Shown: positions 8,106 through 17,110, numbered from the stretch's first letter. The stretch is 64,000 nucleotides of DNA from an uncultured Nitrospirota bacterium (GCA_937139405.1 CAKZPV010000032.1:186001-250000); one strand, 5' to 3'. Notes: generated by a model not told the origin, from the sequence alone. A program made the numbers and translations.

Positions 8106-9212
8106 GCGTTTCTCTGCATCAGTCGAATCGACGACCTCTGGCTTTGGCCCTGGCGTTCGTCGCGTGACAGGCTCGCGCCGCAAAGCGCGCAACTGAACCA
8201 TCGTGCGGTCTCCATAGGGCGTAAGTGTCCAATATGTCTGCTTGTCTGTAACGCTTCGCTTTCGATCACTTTCTCGTATCAATCCAAGTGCCCGGAGTTG
8301 CACTAAACAGGTGTCGATATCAGGTGTGGTGAACCTAAAATCATCGAGCGTTTGTGTTTTAAGATCTTCGTCTTCCGCTAGATCTTCATTTGCAATCTGC
8401 TTGAAGTGCGTATCAAATGCACTTCGTAGACTGCTTTCTGACGTTTCATCAATTAAAACTGGTGATACGCCAGCAAAGATTTCATTCCATGTAGGGAGAA
8501 TCGTTGCTTCGTAGCCAACCCTGTTGAAGTACGACCCGCCTAGCTCTCTTGCGGTGAAAGTATATGCCAGTTCAAAGGTATCTTCATCTTGCAGTAGGTC
8601 TTCTGTCCCCGGCGGGGCCTCAGTGCGAATCTTCTGTAGTTCCGATTCAAGTGTAGAAATTTGTTCGCGTAAGGAGAGAACGTCTCGAATTGTCGCATCC
8701 GTCGGAACGGCGTCTGCGCGAATCCAACCAACCGCTGGGTGGCGTTTGATGTTTGCAGTTAGGCCAACAATCACCTTTGCCTTGAGTTCCTCCGCAGTTT
8801 CCCAGTAGACACATGTATGCTTCGATTCGACCTTGGTACGAAACGCTTCAAGCTTCTTCCATGCATCAGGATCAGTTTCCGTCTTGTCCCGTGGCAAGTT
8901 GTCGGGTTTCAAGTGAAGCAGCGGAATAACTGCTGTCTTTGTCTTGCGTGCATAGTCGTATTCTTTCTCTGTGTAGCCGATGCCCGCTTCGTCAAGTGAG
9001 CCGTATCGTCCACCAATCAACAGCACGTAGTAGTCCGAAGAGTCGATCACATCCTTTATAAGTTGCCATGCGGTATCGTCAGCAGCAGGAAAGAGTTCCA
9101 TGCCAGCAGGCATATGATCCAATTCAAGGACTGCCTTGAGGACCGCCTGACGTTCGTCGATCAGATCACGAAACGTTGACGAAATGAATACTTGAAATCG
9201 CTTTTCAGTCAT
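8100..9212 (-). CDS. DUF4062 domain protein
   Basis: A 370-residue cytosolic protein. Residues 1-110 form a DUF4062 module: RFQVFISSTFRDLIDERQAV, the PAGMELF segment, YYVLLIGGRYGS and the closing YTEKEYDYA. The fold is TIR/flavodoxin-like, and the family is common in signalling or defence-linked NTPase proteins. The middle has a coiled coil (LREQISTLESELQKI), and the C-terminal 150 residues look like a DNA- or partner-binding winged-helix region. No effector domain is fused. The gene is flanked by the GGAGCCGCATAA repeat and an attC-like site, so it appears to be a mobile integron cassette. Confidence 0.8.
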   Translation of the reverse strand: MTEKRFQVFISSTFRDLIDERQAVLKAVLELDHMPAGMELFPAADDTAWQLIKDVIDSSDYYVLLIGGRYGSLDEAGIGYTEKEYDYARKTKTAVIPLLHLKPDNLPRDKTETDPDAWKKLEAFRTKVESKHTCVYWETAEELKAKVIVGLTANIKRHPAVGWIRADAVPTDATIRDVLSLREQISTLESELQKIRTEAPPGTEDLLQDEDTFELAYTFTARELGGSYFNRVGYEATILPTWNEIFAGVSPVLIDETSESSLRSAFDTHFKQIANEDLAEDEDLKTQTLDDFRFTTPDIDTCLVQLRALGLIRESDRKRSVTDKQTYWTLTPYGDRTMVQLRALRREPVTRRTPGPKPEVVDSTDAEKRI

Positions 9213-9243
9213 TCGTTATAAAAGCACCTAACAATGTTTAGGC

Positions 9244-9255
9244 GGAGCCGCATAA
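9244..9255. repeat. 12-bp direct repeat bounding the DUF4062 cassette
   Basis: GGAGCCGCATAA at 9244-9255 recurs in the same orientation at 8009-8020, next to the R' end of the attC-like site. The two copies bound a 1.2 kb unit with the DUF4062 gene, as expected when an integron cassette inserts and both junctions carry the same core. No second attC arm is visible outside 9255. An imperfect palindrome CCTAACAATGTTTAGG at 9227-9242 lies between this boundary and the start codon. Confidence 0.55.
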
Positions 9256-9422
9256 GAGCGGGATCTTCCCTTTTCTGACCTCTAGACCCAGAAGCATAGT
9301 TTAATAATCACCGGAATTTGTCAAGGGAACAATGGATTTCCGCTAACTCCTGCGGCAATGCCGACTCTGGAGAGAATCCCTGCCTTGGGTACGGCTGAGT
9401 CTCTGGCCAAACACGACTTTCT

Positions 9423-9569
9423 GGCGAACCTGTTTGAGCGGAGCGAGTTGTTCGCCATCATGATTTGGCCAAGGACGAAGGCACCCCAACGGGGCCGCGG
9501 CCGGGCGGAAATGGTTTTGGGTCCTTTTGCCGAAACAAAAGGACCTCGTCGTGCGGGGGCGAAACCCCG
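9423..9569 (+). repeat. structured dispersed repeat, copy B
   Basis: Forward copy of the family. Hairpin 1 has stem GGCGAAC/GTTCGCC (9423-9429 with 9450-9456) around a loop containing TGTTTGAGCGGAGCGAGTT. Hairpin 2 has GTCCTTTTG/CAAAAGGAC (9521-9529 with 9536-9544) and loop CCGAAA. Hairpin 3 has CGGGG/CCCCG (9554-9558 with 9565-9569) and loop GCGAAA. The rest of the 9257-9878 interval has no gene; around 9620-9690 it carries irregular short reiterations of CATCCCCGC/CAATCCCCGC. Confidence 0.8.
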
Positions 9570-9878
9570 TCTTAAATTTCTATAGATTCCTCCAAGCACC
9601 AACCCGAATAACTGAGTTTGCGGGGATACCCCCGCATCCCCGCTTGCATCCACGCAATCCCCGCAAACATCTGCATCGCAGCATCCCCACAAACCATTGT
9701 TTTTCCTATAGTTTTTTGAATTCGATGTTTGGCAAGACGCTTGCGATAGCCCATTTCCATTCACAACCGCACACGGAAAGGAGGCAAAGAGATTTCAAAC
9801 GCACAGTGAAACACAGAATCAAAAAAAATGGCCCCCTAAACATTCTTTCTCACGAACAAACACACAAAGGAGACACTC

Positions 9879-10745
9879 ATGACTCACAGACCTAATCAGC
9901 CAAATCCTTCAGAACCCGGAAAAACCCAGAAACCCTCATTATCGACTGGGGTTGAACAATCAGACAGCAAAGAAATTCTGTTCCTCGCGGCAGGGCTTAT
10001 TACCCTGACCCTTGGACTTGGTGGTCTCTTTATGTATTCCGCTGACGAATCATTGCCTGTGACGGCATCTCAAGAGGCGGCAGATGAAGTGAGTACCTTC
10101 CAAATGGCAACCGCCTTTGCAACCCCCTCCCCTTCCCCGGACACATCAGTTCCCTCCTCTCCATTAATGACCGAACCATCTCTTCAATTGGTGAGCAGTT
10201 CTCCTGAACCCCAAGAATCCGAACACACGAATGTCTATTTCGAATTCGATCGTTGGGGCTTATCTGATGGAGCGAAAAGCTTGCTCAACACTCAAATCAC
10301 CGCACAAGGAGAAGAATGGACCGGAGCTCTTCATATTGACGGCTATACCGACGCACAAGGGCCTGATACATACAATCGCACCTTAGGACTGAAACGTGCC
10401 GAAGCGGTGAAAACCTATCTCATCTCTCTGGGAATTTCTGAAGATCGGATTCAGGTGAAATCGTTTGGAAAAGATGGAGCGGTGTGTGAAGAACAGACCC
10501 CTGACTGTTTTGAACACAACCGACGAGCGCATGTTGCCTTTCTTTCTCAACCCGTCGTTCAGCAAGACGACAGCCTCCTTTCCATGAACACTGATGCAAC
10601 TGAGGATTCCACTCCTGCATCCTCATCCTCCATGATGGATTCTCCCTCCATCGACGAATCCGAAGCTGAGATCGCACTTCAGGAAGAGATTCCTGGAGAA
10701 CTGGTAGCCGTTGATCCATTGGCTTCTCCTGACAGTCTTCCATAA
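9879..10745 (+). CDS. OmpA-family C-terminal domain protein
   Basis: A 288-residue envelope protein starting at an ATG with AAAGGAGAC upstream. Residues about 32-50 form a single membrane segment; a Pro/Ser-rich linker follows. Residues about 116-226 form an OmpA/MotB peptidoglycan-binding domain: NVYFEFDRWGLSDGAK, HIDGYTDAQG, YNRTLGLKRAEAVKTYL and NRRAHVAF. Two cysteines (VCEEQTPDC) may form a disulphide. The tail is acidic and low-complexity. The likely place is the inner membrane with the domain in the periplasm. A strong hairpin directly downstream ends the transcript before the sortase pair. Confidence 0.88.
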   Translation: MTHRPNQPNPSEPGKTQKPSLSTGVEQSDSKEILFLAAGLITLTLGLGGLFMYSADESLPVTASQEAADEVSTFQMATAFATPSPSPDTSVPSSPLMTEPSLQLVSSSPEPQESEHTNVYFEFDRWGLSDGAKSLLNTQITAQGEEWTGALHIDGYTDAQGPDTYNRTLGLKRAEAVKTYLISLGISEDRIQVKSFGKDGAVCEEQTPDCFEHNRRAHVAFLSQPVVQQDDSLLSMNTDATEDSTPASSSSMMDSPSIDESEAEIALQEEIPGELVAVDPLASPDSLP

Positions 10746-10751
10746 ACCATT

Positions 10752-10790
10752 CCCAGGCTGATCCATTGTTGGAGGATCAGCCTGGGTCTT
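10752..10790 (+). terminator. hairpin terminator after the OmpA-domain gene
   Basis: A perfect 13 bp stem, CCCAGGCTGATCC (10752-10764) with GGATCAGCCTGGG (10774-10786) and a nine-base loop, starts seven bases after the stop codon and is followed by TCTTCCT. The T-run is poor, so it may also act as an RNA-protecting hairpin. Confidence 0.7.
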
Positions 10791-10852
10791 CCTAATTTCA
10801 GCCCTGATGAATGTCTATGGATTTACCACATGTTGTGACAACAGGAGTTGCT

Positions 10853-12946
10853 ATGAAAATTCGTAGGTTTCGCGTGTGTCTCTTACTGTTCTGGTTGCTA
10901 AGCAATTTGGGAGGGCTGCCCCTTCCACCTGTCGTCGCTCAACCAGCTGAAGATTCCATTCAGGAATCTGTCGGCAAAAAAACCGAAGGCGGGGTGTTGC
11001 TCAAAACCTCCTCCCGTATGACACCCATACCCGCCCCATTGTTGAACACCACAGTGACGATGACGATCAGCGGACTCATTGCTCGCACGACCGTGTCTCA
11101 AGAATTCAGTAACCCGAGCGATGAATGGGCGGAAGGCGTGTATGTCTTTCCCTTGCCCGATCAGGCTGCGGTGGACCACTTACGCATGAAGATTGGTGAA
11201 CGGGTGATCGAAGGACACATTCAAGAACGAGCTCAAGCCAAAAAGACCTACGCTGCCGCCAAAGTCAAAGGGCAACGCGCCAGCCTGGTGGAACAAGAGC
11301 GTCCGAATATCTTTACGACATCCGTGGCTAACATTGCGCCGCATGCTCCCATCACCATCGAAATCGAATACCAAGAAGTCGTGCAATATGACCAAGGCCG
11401 ATTTTCGCTTCGATTTCCAATGGTCGTTGGGCCGCGCTACATTCCTGGGCAACCGCAGGACATTCCCGAGCCTTCTTCCTCACAACATGGTCTTGGATGG
11501 GCACCCAATACGAATCACGTTCCAGATGCATCTCGTATTTCTCCACCGGTTCAACATCCTTCTCATGGGCCTCTCAATCCCATCACTCTGCGAATCGACC
11601 TGGCCCCGGGGATGCTCCTTCAGAAGATCGACTCACCCACTCATCCCATCACCATTACCAAACATGAAGCCAACTTCTACCAGGTGTCGCTTCAACATTC
11701 GTCAACGTATGCGGATCGAGACTTTGAACTGATCTGGACACCGCTCTCCCAGGACAATCCACAAGCCAGTGTGTTTACGGAACAACGTGATGGTGAGACC
11801 TTTCTCTTCATGCAACTCATGCCGCCGACCTCCACCTCTTCGGCCCAAAAGACTATGCCCCGAGAAGTCGTCTTTGTCATCGATACCTCGGGGTCCATGG
11901 GGGGAACATCACTGTCGCAAGCCAAAGCAGCGCTTTCCTTGGCACTCGCCCGCTTAACGTCCAACGATACGTTCAATCTCATTCAATTTAATTCCGTGAC
12001 CCACAAACTCTATTCCACTGCCCGACAAGCTTCTCGTTCACGAATTCATGAAGCCCAGCGCTACGTCAGTGGATTGCAGGCCACAGGCGGAACGGAAATG
12101 CTTCCCGTGCTCAAACAGGCCCTCGTCCATATGCCCAATCACGAAAACGCGTATCGCCTCCGCCAAATCATTTTTATTACCGATGGTCTAGTCGGCAATG
12201 AGGAAGCGCTCTTTACTCTTCTGCAGCGCAAAATAGATGACTCTCGTTTCTTTACGGTTGGCATCGGCTCTGCGCCCAATGGGCATTTCATGCGGAAAGC
12301 GGCGCAATTTGGAAAAGGCACCTTCACATACATTGGCTCAACCGCGGAAGTGCAAGAGAAGATGAATCGCCTCTTTCTCAAATTAGAACATCCCGCCCTC
12401 ACCAACATCACTATTCAGGCAGGAGAATCGACATTCGATGACATTCTTCCAAACCCTTTGCCAGACCTGTACCACGGTGAACCCCTGACCGTCGCCTTTC
12501 GGACCACCGCTCTTCCTTCTTCGATCACGATTACCGGGAAACAAGGAGACAGACATTGGGAAACAACTCAATCTCTTATTGATGCGAAGCCACGACGCGG
12601 CATCACTGTCCATTGGGCACGCCAAAAAATCTCGCAACTCATGGATCAACAAACCCAAGAAAACGACAAGGCTCTGTTCCGACAATCGATAGTCGATCTC
12701 GCACTCAAACATCATTTAGTGAGTCGCTATACCAGTCTCGTGGCCGTAGACGTGACACCGGCAAGACCTGATGCCCAGCCACTTCATACCCATGCGTTAA
12801 AAACCACTGTGCCGCATGGGATGAAATATGAAGCGATATTTGGCTGGCCGCAGACCGCCACACCCGCCACCCTTTATCTTCTACTAGGAAGTCTTCTGTT
12901 ATGCCTGACATGGATCTGGTCACGACGATACCTCGCACACCGCTAG
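10853..12946 (+). CDS. VIT/vWA-domain sortase target protein (TIGR03788-like)
   Basis: A 697-residue exported protein. The ATG at 10853 follows ACAGGAGTTGCT and opens a classical signal peptide ending near PPVVAQ. Residues about 45-175 form a VIT domain (VSQEFSNPSDEWAEGVYVFPL). Residues about 338-510 form a von Willebrand A domain with the MIDAS motif DTSGS at 344-348. The C-terminus is a sorting signal: WPQTA at 665-669, a hydrophobic helix, and a basic tail SRRYLAHR. The neighbouring sortase overlaps its 3' end. This is the pair known as class GN sortase and 'marine proteobacterial sortase target'; here the canonical Leu of LPxT is Trp. Likely cell-surface or periplasmic anchoring. Confidence 0.88.
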   Translation: MKIRRFRVCLLLFWLLSNLGGLPLPPVVAQPAEDSIQESVGKKTEGGVLLKTSSRMTPIPAPLLNTTVTMTISGLIARTTVSQEFSNPSDEWAEGVYVFPLPDQAAVDHLRMKIGERVIEGHIQERAQAKKTYAAAKVKGQRASLVEQERPNIFTTSVANIAPHAPITIEIEYQEVVQYDQGRFSLRFPMVVGPRYIPGQPQDIPEPSSSQHGLGWAPNTNHVPDASRISPPVQHPSHGPLNPITLRIDLAPGMLLQKIDSPTHPITITKHEANFYQVSLQHSSTYADRDFELIWTPLSQDNPQASVFTEQRDGETFLFMQLMPPTSTSSAQKTMPREVVFVIDTSGSMGGTSLSQAKAALSLALARLTSNDTFNLIQFNSVTHKLYSTARQASRSRIHEAQRYVSGLQATGGTEMLPVLKQALVHMPNHENAYRLRQIIFITDGLVGNEEALFTLLQRKIDDSRFFTVGIGSAPNGHFMRKAAQFGKGTFTYIGSTAEVQEKMNRLFLKLEHPALTNITIQAGESTFDDILPNPLPDLYHGEPLTVAFRTTALPSSITITGKQGDRHWETTQSLIDAKPRRGITVHWARQKISQLMDQQTQENDKALFRQSIVDLALKHHLVSRYTSLVAVDVTPARPDAQPLHTHALKTTVPHGMKYEAIFGWPQTATPATLYLLLGSLLLCLTWIWSRRYLAHR

Positions 12947-13599
12947 GTCATCGCATGGCTTGGATTGTGGCGAGTCTATTGTTCGTCTTCGGAAGCTGGC
13001 TGATCGGACATGGAGTCGGGATTCACGTCAAAGCAATAGCCGCCCAATGGCTGTTGCACCATGCCTGGCAGGAGACCCTCACCACACAACAACCGATCAA
13101 ACCCTGGCCATGGGCAGACACATGGCCAGTCGGGCGTTTACTGGTGCCGCGACTGGGCATCAATCAGATCATTCTGGCGAATGCGAGCGGGCAATCCTTA
13201 GCATTTGGTCCTGGGAAGGTGGGGAATGGCAGTTCTTTCGATGACGACTCGTTCAACCTCATTGTCAGCGGTCACCGCGATACGCATTTTTCGTTTGTTC
13301 AAGATTTACAGTTGGGAGATCTGATGACCTTCCAAACGATTCAAGGAGATTGGCGTCGCTTTGTGGCGGAAACGATCGAGGTCGTTGACAGTCGAATTGA
13401 CACATTGCCATTGAAGCAGAAAAGACCCGACTTGCGACTGATCACCTGTTATCCATTCGATGCGATACGACCAGGTGGACCGCTTCGCTATGTGGTCACT
13501 GCAGGACCAGTCACACCAAGGGTTGTCTCTGAAACAGGGTCGACAACAATCCGTAGCGTCGGCGCTAAAGGAAGGGGCATGATCGTGGAAGGCGGTTGA
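12901..13599 (+). CDS. class GN (Gram-negative) sortase
   Basis: A 232-residue membrane-anchored cysteine transpeptidase. Residues about 18-40 are the single N-terminal membrane helix. The catalytic set is present: His125 in SGHRDTH, Cys183 in LITCYPF and Arg196 in GGPLRYVV. It starts inside the 3' end of the target gene (46-base overlap) with AGGAAG upstream, so the two are translationally coupled and it should process the adjacent WPQTA protein. The last 35 residues exceed the usual sortase core and lie antisense to the end of the radical SAM gene. Confidence 0.88.
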   Translation: MPDMDLVTTIPRTPLGHRMAWIVASLLFVFGSWLIGHGVGIHVKAIAAQWLLHHAWQETLTTQQPIKPWPWADTWPVGRLLVPRLGINQIILANASGQSLAFGPGKVGNGSSFDDDSFNLIVSGHRDTHFSFVQDLQLGDLMTFQTIQGDWRRFVAETIEVVDSRIDTLPLKQKRPDLRLITCYPFDAIRPGGPLRYVVTAGPVTPRVVSETGSTTIRSVGAKGRGMIVEGG

Positions 13600-15122
13600 G
13601 CATGCAGATAGGCTTGATGGTCATGCATGATCGATTGAGGAGGCAACATCTCCCATAACGGGCCTAATTTTTTTTGAATTTTTCTTTGATAAAAGGAAGG
13701 GCATTCCATCGTGTCGCCTTCCAGAAACGGTCTGAGGCCAGTTTTGTAATCGAGTTGTCTGCGGACTTTTTTGTGGTAGTTGATTCGCCCGAACCCTCCT
13801 GTGGAGACCGAACGCACGAAATTATACCATTTGGGAATCATCCCGCGATTTCGCATAAATCGCTTGGCAATCATCGGCCAGGAAAACGCATGCTCGGAGA
13901 TATCGATGACATAATCGTAAAATTCCGGCCATGAATAATTTTGGGGCTTCACATTCATCCCATGATTGTTATCAAGAAAATGAAACGGAACGGGAAGGAC
14001 TCGACCATCCTGCTGAAGCGTTAAATTATACGGAGCCGACTGCCCATAGGCTGTCAGCAAGGAGAAAGCCGGGAATGCCCCGGGAGCCGCATCCAAAAAT
14101 TGCTTGGTGAGTTCGAATGGCTCTGCTCCTTGCTCCGAATCTAGCCCCAGCACAAAATTAACTTGTACATAAGGGATATATCGAAGCACCATATTAATAT
14201 GATCCGAGACCTGTTTAACTTTCTCTTCTCCAACTTGTCGTCCAGTCTTTGACTTCCCCCCCATGTCGTACCAAGACTCGACCCCCGGAAGGATGGCTCT
14301 GAAGCCATTTTGTTTCATCCGCTTTAAATGCGGCTCCGTTAAAATCGAGAGCGTACTTTCGGCAATAAAATCGATACGATTTGGAGGAATCGCCGTATCG
14401 ATGGCATCCATATATTCTTGAAATCTCACGCCAAAATTCGGATCGTGCCAGGCCACAATCGGCCGTTTCATCTTCGTTAAGAGGAATTTCAAATCCTCAC
14501 TAATTTGATCGAAAGACAATGGCTGATAATCCACTTCCGCATCCACACAAAACCCACAGGTATACGGACACCCCATGCTCCCGATCATCGGGACGATTTT
14601 AAAGTAGGACGTTGGTGCCTTATCGATAGTGGGTTCTATAAACTTCCATCGTTCCTTCACCCCAGGCAATTCCATCGGTTGCTGCTTGGCCTGGAGATGC
14701 TGCCCCTGCGGCCGATGTGGCGCACAATCAGAAAGGATGTCATTAATCAAAGGTTTATCGGTAAACCCCAGCACATAATCGAAATATTGGGCAGAATCCT
14801 GCGGATAACTTCTGGCATGAGGCCCGCCCAATACAGTGACGGCCCCACGGGTTCGAAACAAATTACTAATGGCATAGGCGGTTAAGGCTGAACGGGTAAA
14901 TGAGCCGATAAAGACAATGTCTGTTTCTTCGACTAATTCTTGTTGAAGGTCTTCGCGACCGGTATAACAAATAAACCGAACCTGATGACCTAACTCCTCA
15001 CACCACACAGCCACAACTTGCGGCATAATGCTCGCCAGGTTTTGGTTCATCATTTTGGCATAGAGGGAATTGGTAGGACCTTTCGTCACTAAGTCAATGA
15101 TTGTCACCCGAAGAGGGCGCAT
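13488..15122 (-). CDS. B12-type radical SAM protein
   Basis: A 544-residue protein. The first 150 residues form a Rossmann-like cobalamin-binding-type domain (DIVFIGSFTRSA, VTVLGGPHARSYP), though no DxHxxG cobalamin ligand is visible. Residues about 178-400 form the radical SAM barrel, with the cluster ligands C185, C189 and C192 in CPYTCGFC, then HDPNFGVRF and the GVESW/VNFVLGLD strands. The substrate cannot be read; such proteins methylate or rearrange unreactive carbon or phosphinate centres. The 3' end overlaps the sortase gene by 112 bases on the opposite strand. Confidence 0.85.
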   Translation of the reverse strand: MRPLRVTIIDLVTKGPTNSLYAKMMNQNLASIMPQVVAVWCEELGHQVRFICYTGREDLQQELVEETDIVFIGSFTRSALTAYAISNLFRTRGAVTVLGGPHARSYPQDSAQYFDYVLGFTDKPLINDILSDCAPHRPQGQHLQAKQQPMELPGVKERWKFIEPTIDKAPTSYFKIVPMIGSMGCPYTCGFCVDAEVDYQPLSFDQISEDLKFLLTKMKRPIVAWHDPNFGVRFQEYMDAIDTAIPPNRIDFIAESTLSILTEPHLKRMKQNGFRAILPGVESWYDMGGKSKTGRQVGEEKVKQVSDHINMVLRYIPYVQVNFVLGLDSEQGAEPFELTKQFLDAAPGAFPAFSLLTAYGQSAPYNLTLQQDGRVLPVPFHFLDNNHGMNVKPQNYSWPEFYDYVIDISEHAFSWPMIAKRFMRNRGMIPKWYNFVRSVSTGGFGRINYHKKVRRQLDYKTGLRPFLEGDTMECPSFYQRKIQKKLGPLWEMLPPQSIMHDHQAYLHAQPPSTIMPLPLAPTLRIVVDPVSETTLGVTGPAVTT

Positions 15123-15470
15123 AGATACCTCCAGAACATTTACGAGGGATAGGTGAAAAGGGGAGAAAAGTTGAGTAAAAAACCGAGGAATGGGCCTCCA
15201 GATAATACAGAGCCTATCGGAAAGGAAGAGACGAGGTCAAGAAACGATTCGCACGGATGAGGAACATGACCATTTCATCATGTTTCGAATACTTCACTTA
15301 TCTCAACTACATTCTTCCGACTTTTGTGGAAAAATTCAACGAGAATAGGTAATTGCTGGCGGGCATACCCATCGCCATGCAATAGGTTGTCAGGAGATCG
15401 ACATTATTCTGTGTGTCCGTCGTCGACAGCGGACTATCATCATGCTTAGCAATATTGTATGCAATGATCC
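15123..15470. other. intergenic region between the radical SAM gene and the kinase block
   Basis: About 350 bases between the start of the radical SAM gene and the 3' end of the hybrid kinase gene. It should hold the radical SAM promoter, but no clear promoter, terminator or small gene stands out. Confidence 0.4.
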
Positions 15471-16628
15471 CTACTGACTTGCTGTAGCAAGAGCCTCGCG
15501 CATCACGTCTTCAATCTGCTTCGGATTGGATGGAAATGTCATGTGAAAGGCTGTACCCACACCCTCCTCAGATTCCACCCAAATGCGGCCAGAATGCAGG
15601 TCAACGATTTTCTTGCACAACGCTAATCCAATGCCGGTTCCTTCGACCTTCGTTCCATTGTCTACACGCTGAAACAGTCCAAAAACACTCTCAAGCGATT
15701 CAAAAGGAATCCCAACACCATTATCCTGCACCTTCAACACCCACATCGAACCTGTCAGTTGCGCAGAAATAGTGATACACGGTGTTTTGTCGCTTCGAAA
15801 TTTTAAGGCATTGGACAGGAGATTCTGAAACAATTGCAACAAGCACATTCGGTTGCCTGAAATGGTTGGTAACTCGCCATATTCGATTTTGGCACCTGTC
15901 GTCGTGATGAGCACCTCGAGTTGAACGATCACCTCATTCAGTACAAGGTTCAGGTCTACCGGTTCAAATGATTGCTGTGACCCTCCGATTTTGGCAAATT
16001 CTAATAAGGCTTGAATGAGCTGACTCATATGGTTCGCACTTTTCATCGCACGATTCAAATAATCTTGCGATCGATCGGTGAGCGTATCTTTGAGATCCAA
16101 TTGAAGCAATTCCAGAAATTTCATGACTCGCCGCACCGGTGCTTGAAGATCATGAGATGCCGTATAGGCAAATTGTTCCAACTCTCGCTGCGAACGTTGA
16201 ATCTCTAACTGCTGCTCATGCGTAACGCGAAGCAATGAAGCTTTTTCGACTGCACGCGTCACTGCACGAAACAAGCCTTCAGGAGTTAATTTACCTTTCA
16301 CTAAATAATCTGCAGCACCACTTTTCATGGCTTCTGAGGCCACCGCTTCATTTCCCTGTCCCGTGAACATCAGCACGGGACAAAATTTTCGCTTGCCATC
16401 AGAGGCAAGAGACGTAATGAATTCCAGTCCATCCAGATCCGGCAATTGATAATCAATCAAAATACAATCAGGCTCCTCTTTCTGACATAACTCCCATCCC
16501 TCAACACCTGAATCCGTCTGAATAATACGAAAATCTCTTTGAGGCATTTGCCCGAGATAGCGAACCAAAATCTCACGATCTTCTTCGCAATCATCAATGA
16601 TCAGAACGGAAAGGGGGGAGGCACTCAT
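15471..16628 (-). CDS. receiver-histidine kinase hybrid
   Basis: A 385-residue soluble signalling protein. Residues 1-125 form a receiver with the acidic pocket IDDCEED and phospho-acceptor Asp59 in ILIDYQLP. A short coiled coil leads to HisKA with His159 in ASHDLQAP, and the HATPase_c domain follows with NLLSNALKF, VQDNGVGIP and GTGIGLALCKK boxes. There is no membrane segment, so input comes through phosphorylation of the receiver. Its start overlaps the stop of the upstream receiver gene by four bases (ATGA). Confidence 0.9.
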   Translation of the reverse strand: MSASPLSVLIIDDCEEDREILVRYLGQMPQRDFRIIQTDSGVEGWELCQKEEPDCILIDYQLPDLDGLEFITSLASDGKRKFCPVLMFTGQGNEAVASEAMKSGAADYLVKGKLTPEGLFRAVTRAVEKASLLRVTHEQQLEIQRSQRELEQFAYTASHDLQAPVRRVMKFLELLQLDLKDTLTDRSQDYLNRAMKSANHMSQLIQALLEFAKIGGSQQSFEPVDLNLVLNEVIVQLEVLITTTGAKIEYGELPTISGNRMCLLQLFQNLLSNALKFRSDKTPCITISAQLTGSMWVLKVQDNGVGIPFESLESVFGLFQRVDNGTKVEGTGIGLALCKKIVDLHSGRIWVESEEGVGTAFHMTFPSNPKQIEDVMREALATASQ

Positions 16629-17083
16629 TTCGTAACCTCCTGTCTCGGAAGAATCACGACTTCAAACCAATAATCTTTCATACGTGCCATCGATTGCACA
16701 AATCCATCGAGATCCACTGGTTTTTGAATATAACTATTCGCTCCAACACGGTAGCATTGTTCGATATCTCGCTGGTCAGAAGAGGTGGTCAACACCACAA
16801 CTGGAATCGTCTTGAGAGAGGGATCCTGTTTAATTTCTTCTAAGACTTCTCGCCCATCAGTGCCTGGCAAGTTGAGATCAAGGAGGATTATTCCTGGGCG
16901 AGGAGCTGAGCCTGCAGCACCATACCCACCCCGTTTATGTAGATAGTCCAACGCATCTTCACCGTCAACGCACCGGATGATGGGATTTTTCAACCCAGCC
17001 TTCTGTAAACTCCGAACCGTTGTTTCATAATCTTCAGGACTATCTTCAATGAGTAAAATAGGCTGGCTTGGGGTCATCCGCAT
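16625..17083 (-). CDS. single-domain response regulator
   Basis: A 152-residue stand-alone receiver. The start at 17083 is chosen because GGAG sits eight bases upstream; a longer frame to 17107 exists. It has the acidic pair in LLIEDSPED, phospho-acceptor Asp69 in ILLDLNLPGTDG, the LTTSSD switch Thr and the Lys of IQKPVD. The motif style is that of Rcp1-like regulators, which carry no DNA-binding output and pass phosphate to other proteins. It is translationally coupled to the hybrid kinase downstream. Confidence 0.9.
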   Translation of the reverse strand: MRMTPSQPILLIEDSPEDYETTVRSLQKAGLKNPIIRCVDGEDALDYLHKRGGYGAAGSAPRPGIILLDLNLPGTDGREVLEEIKQDPSLKTIPVVVLTTSSDQRDIEQCYRVGANSYIQKPVDLDGFVQSMARMKDYWFEVVILPRQEVTK

Positions 17084-17110
17084 AATCAGTTCTCCATCTT
17101 TATACAATGC

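Noticed and set aside
9620-9700. CATCCCCGC-type short reiterations as a CRISPR-like or tandem array
   Set aside because: Units are irregular in length and sequence, with no constant spacer size and no cas gene in the window.
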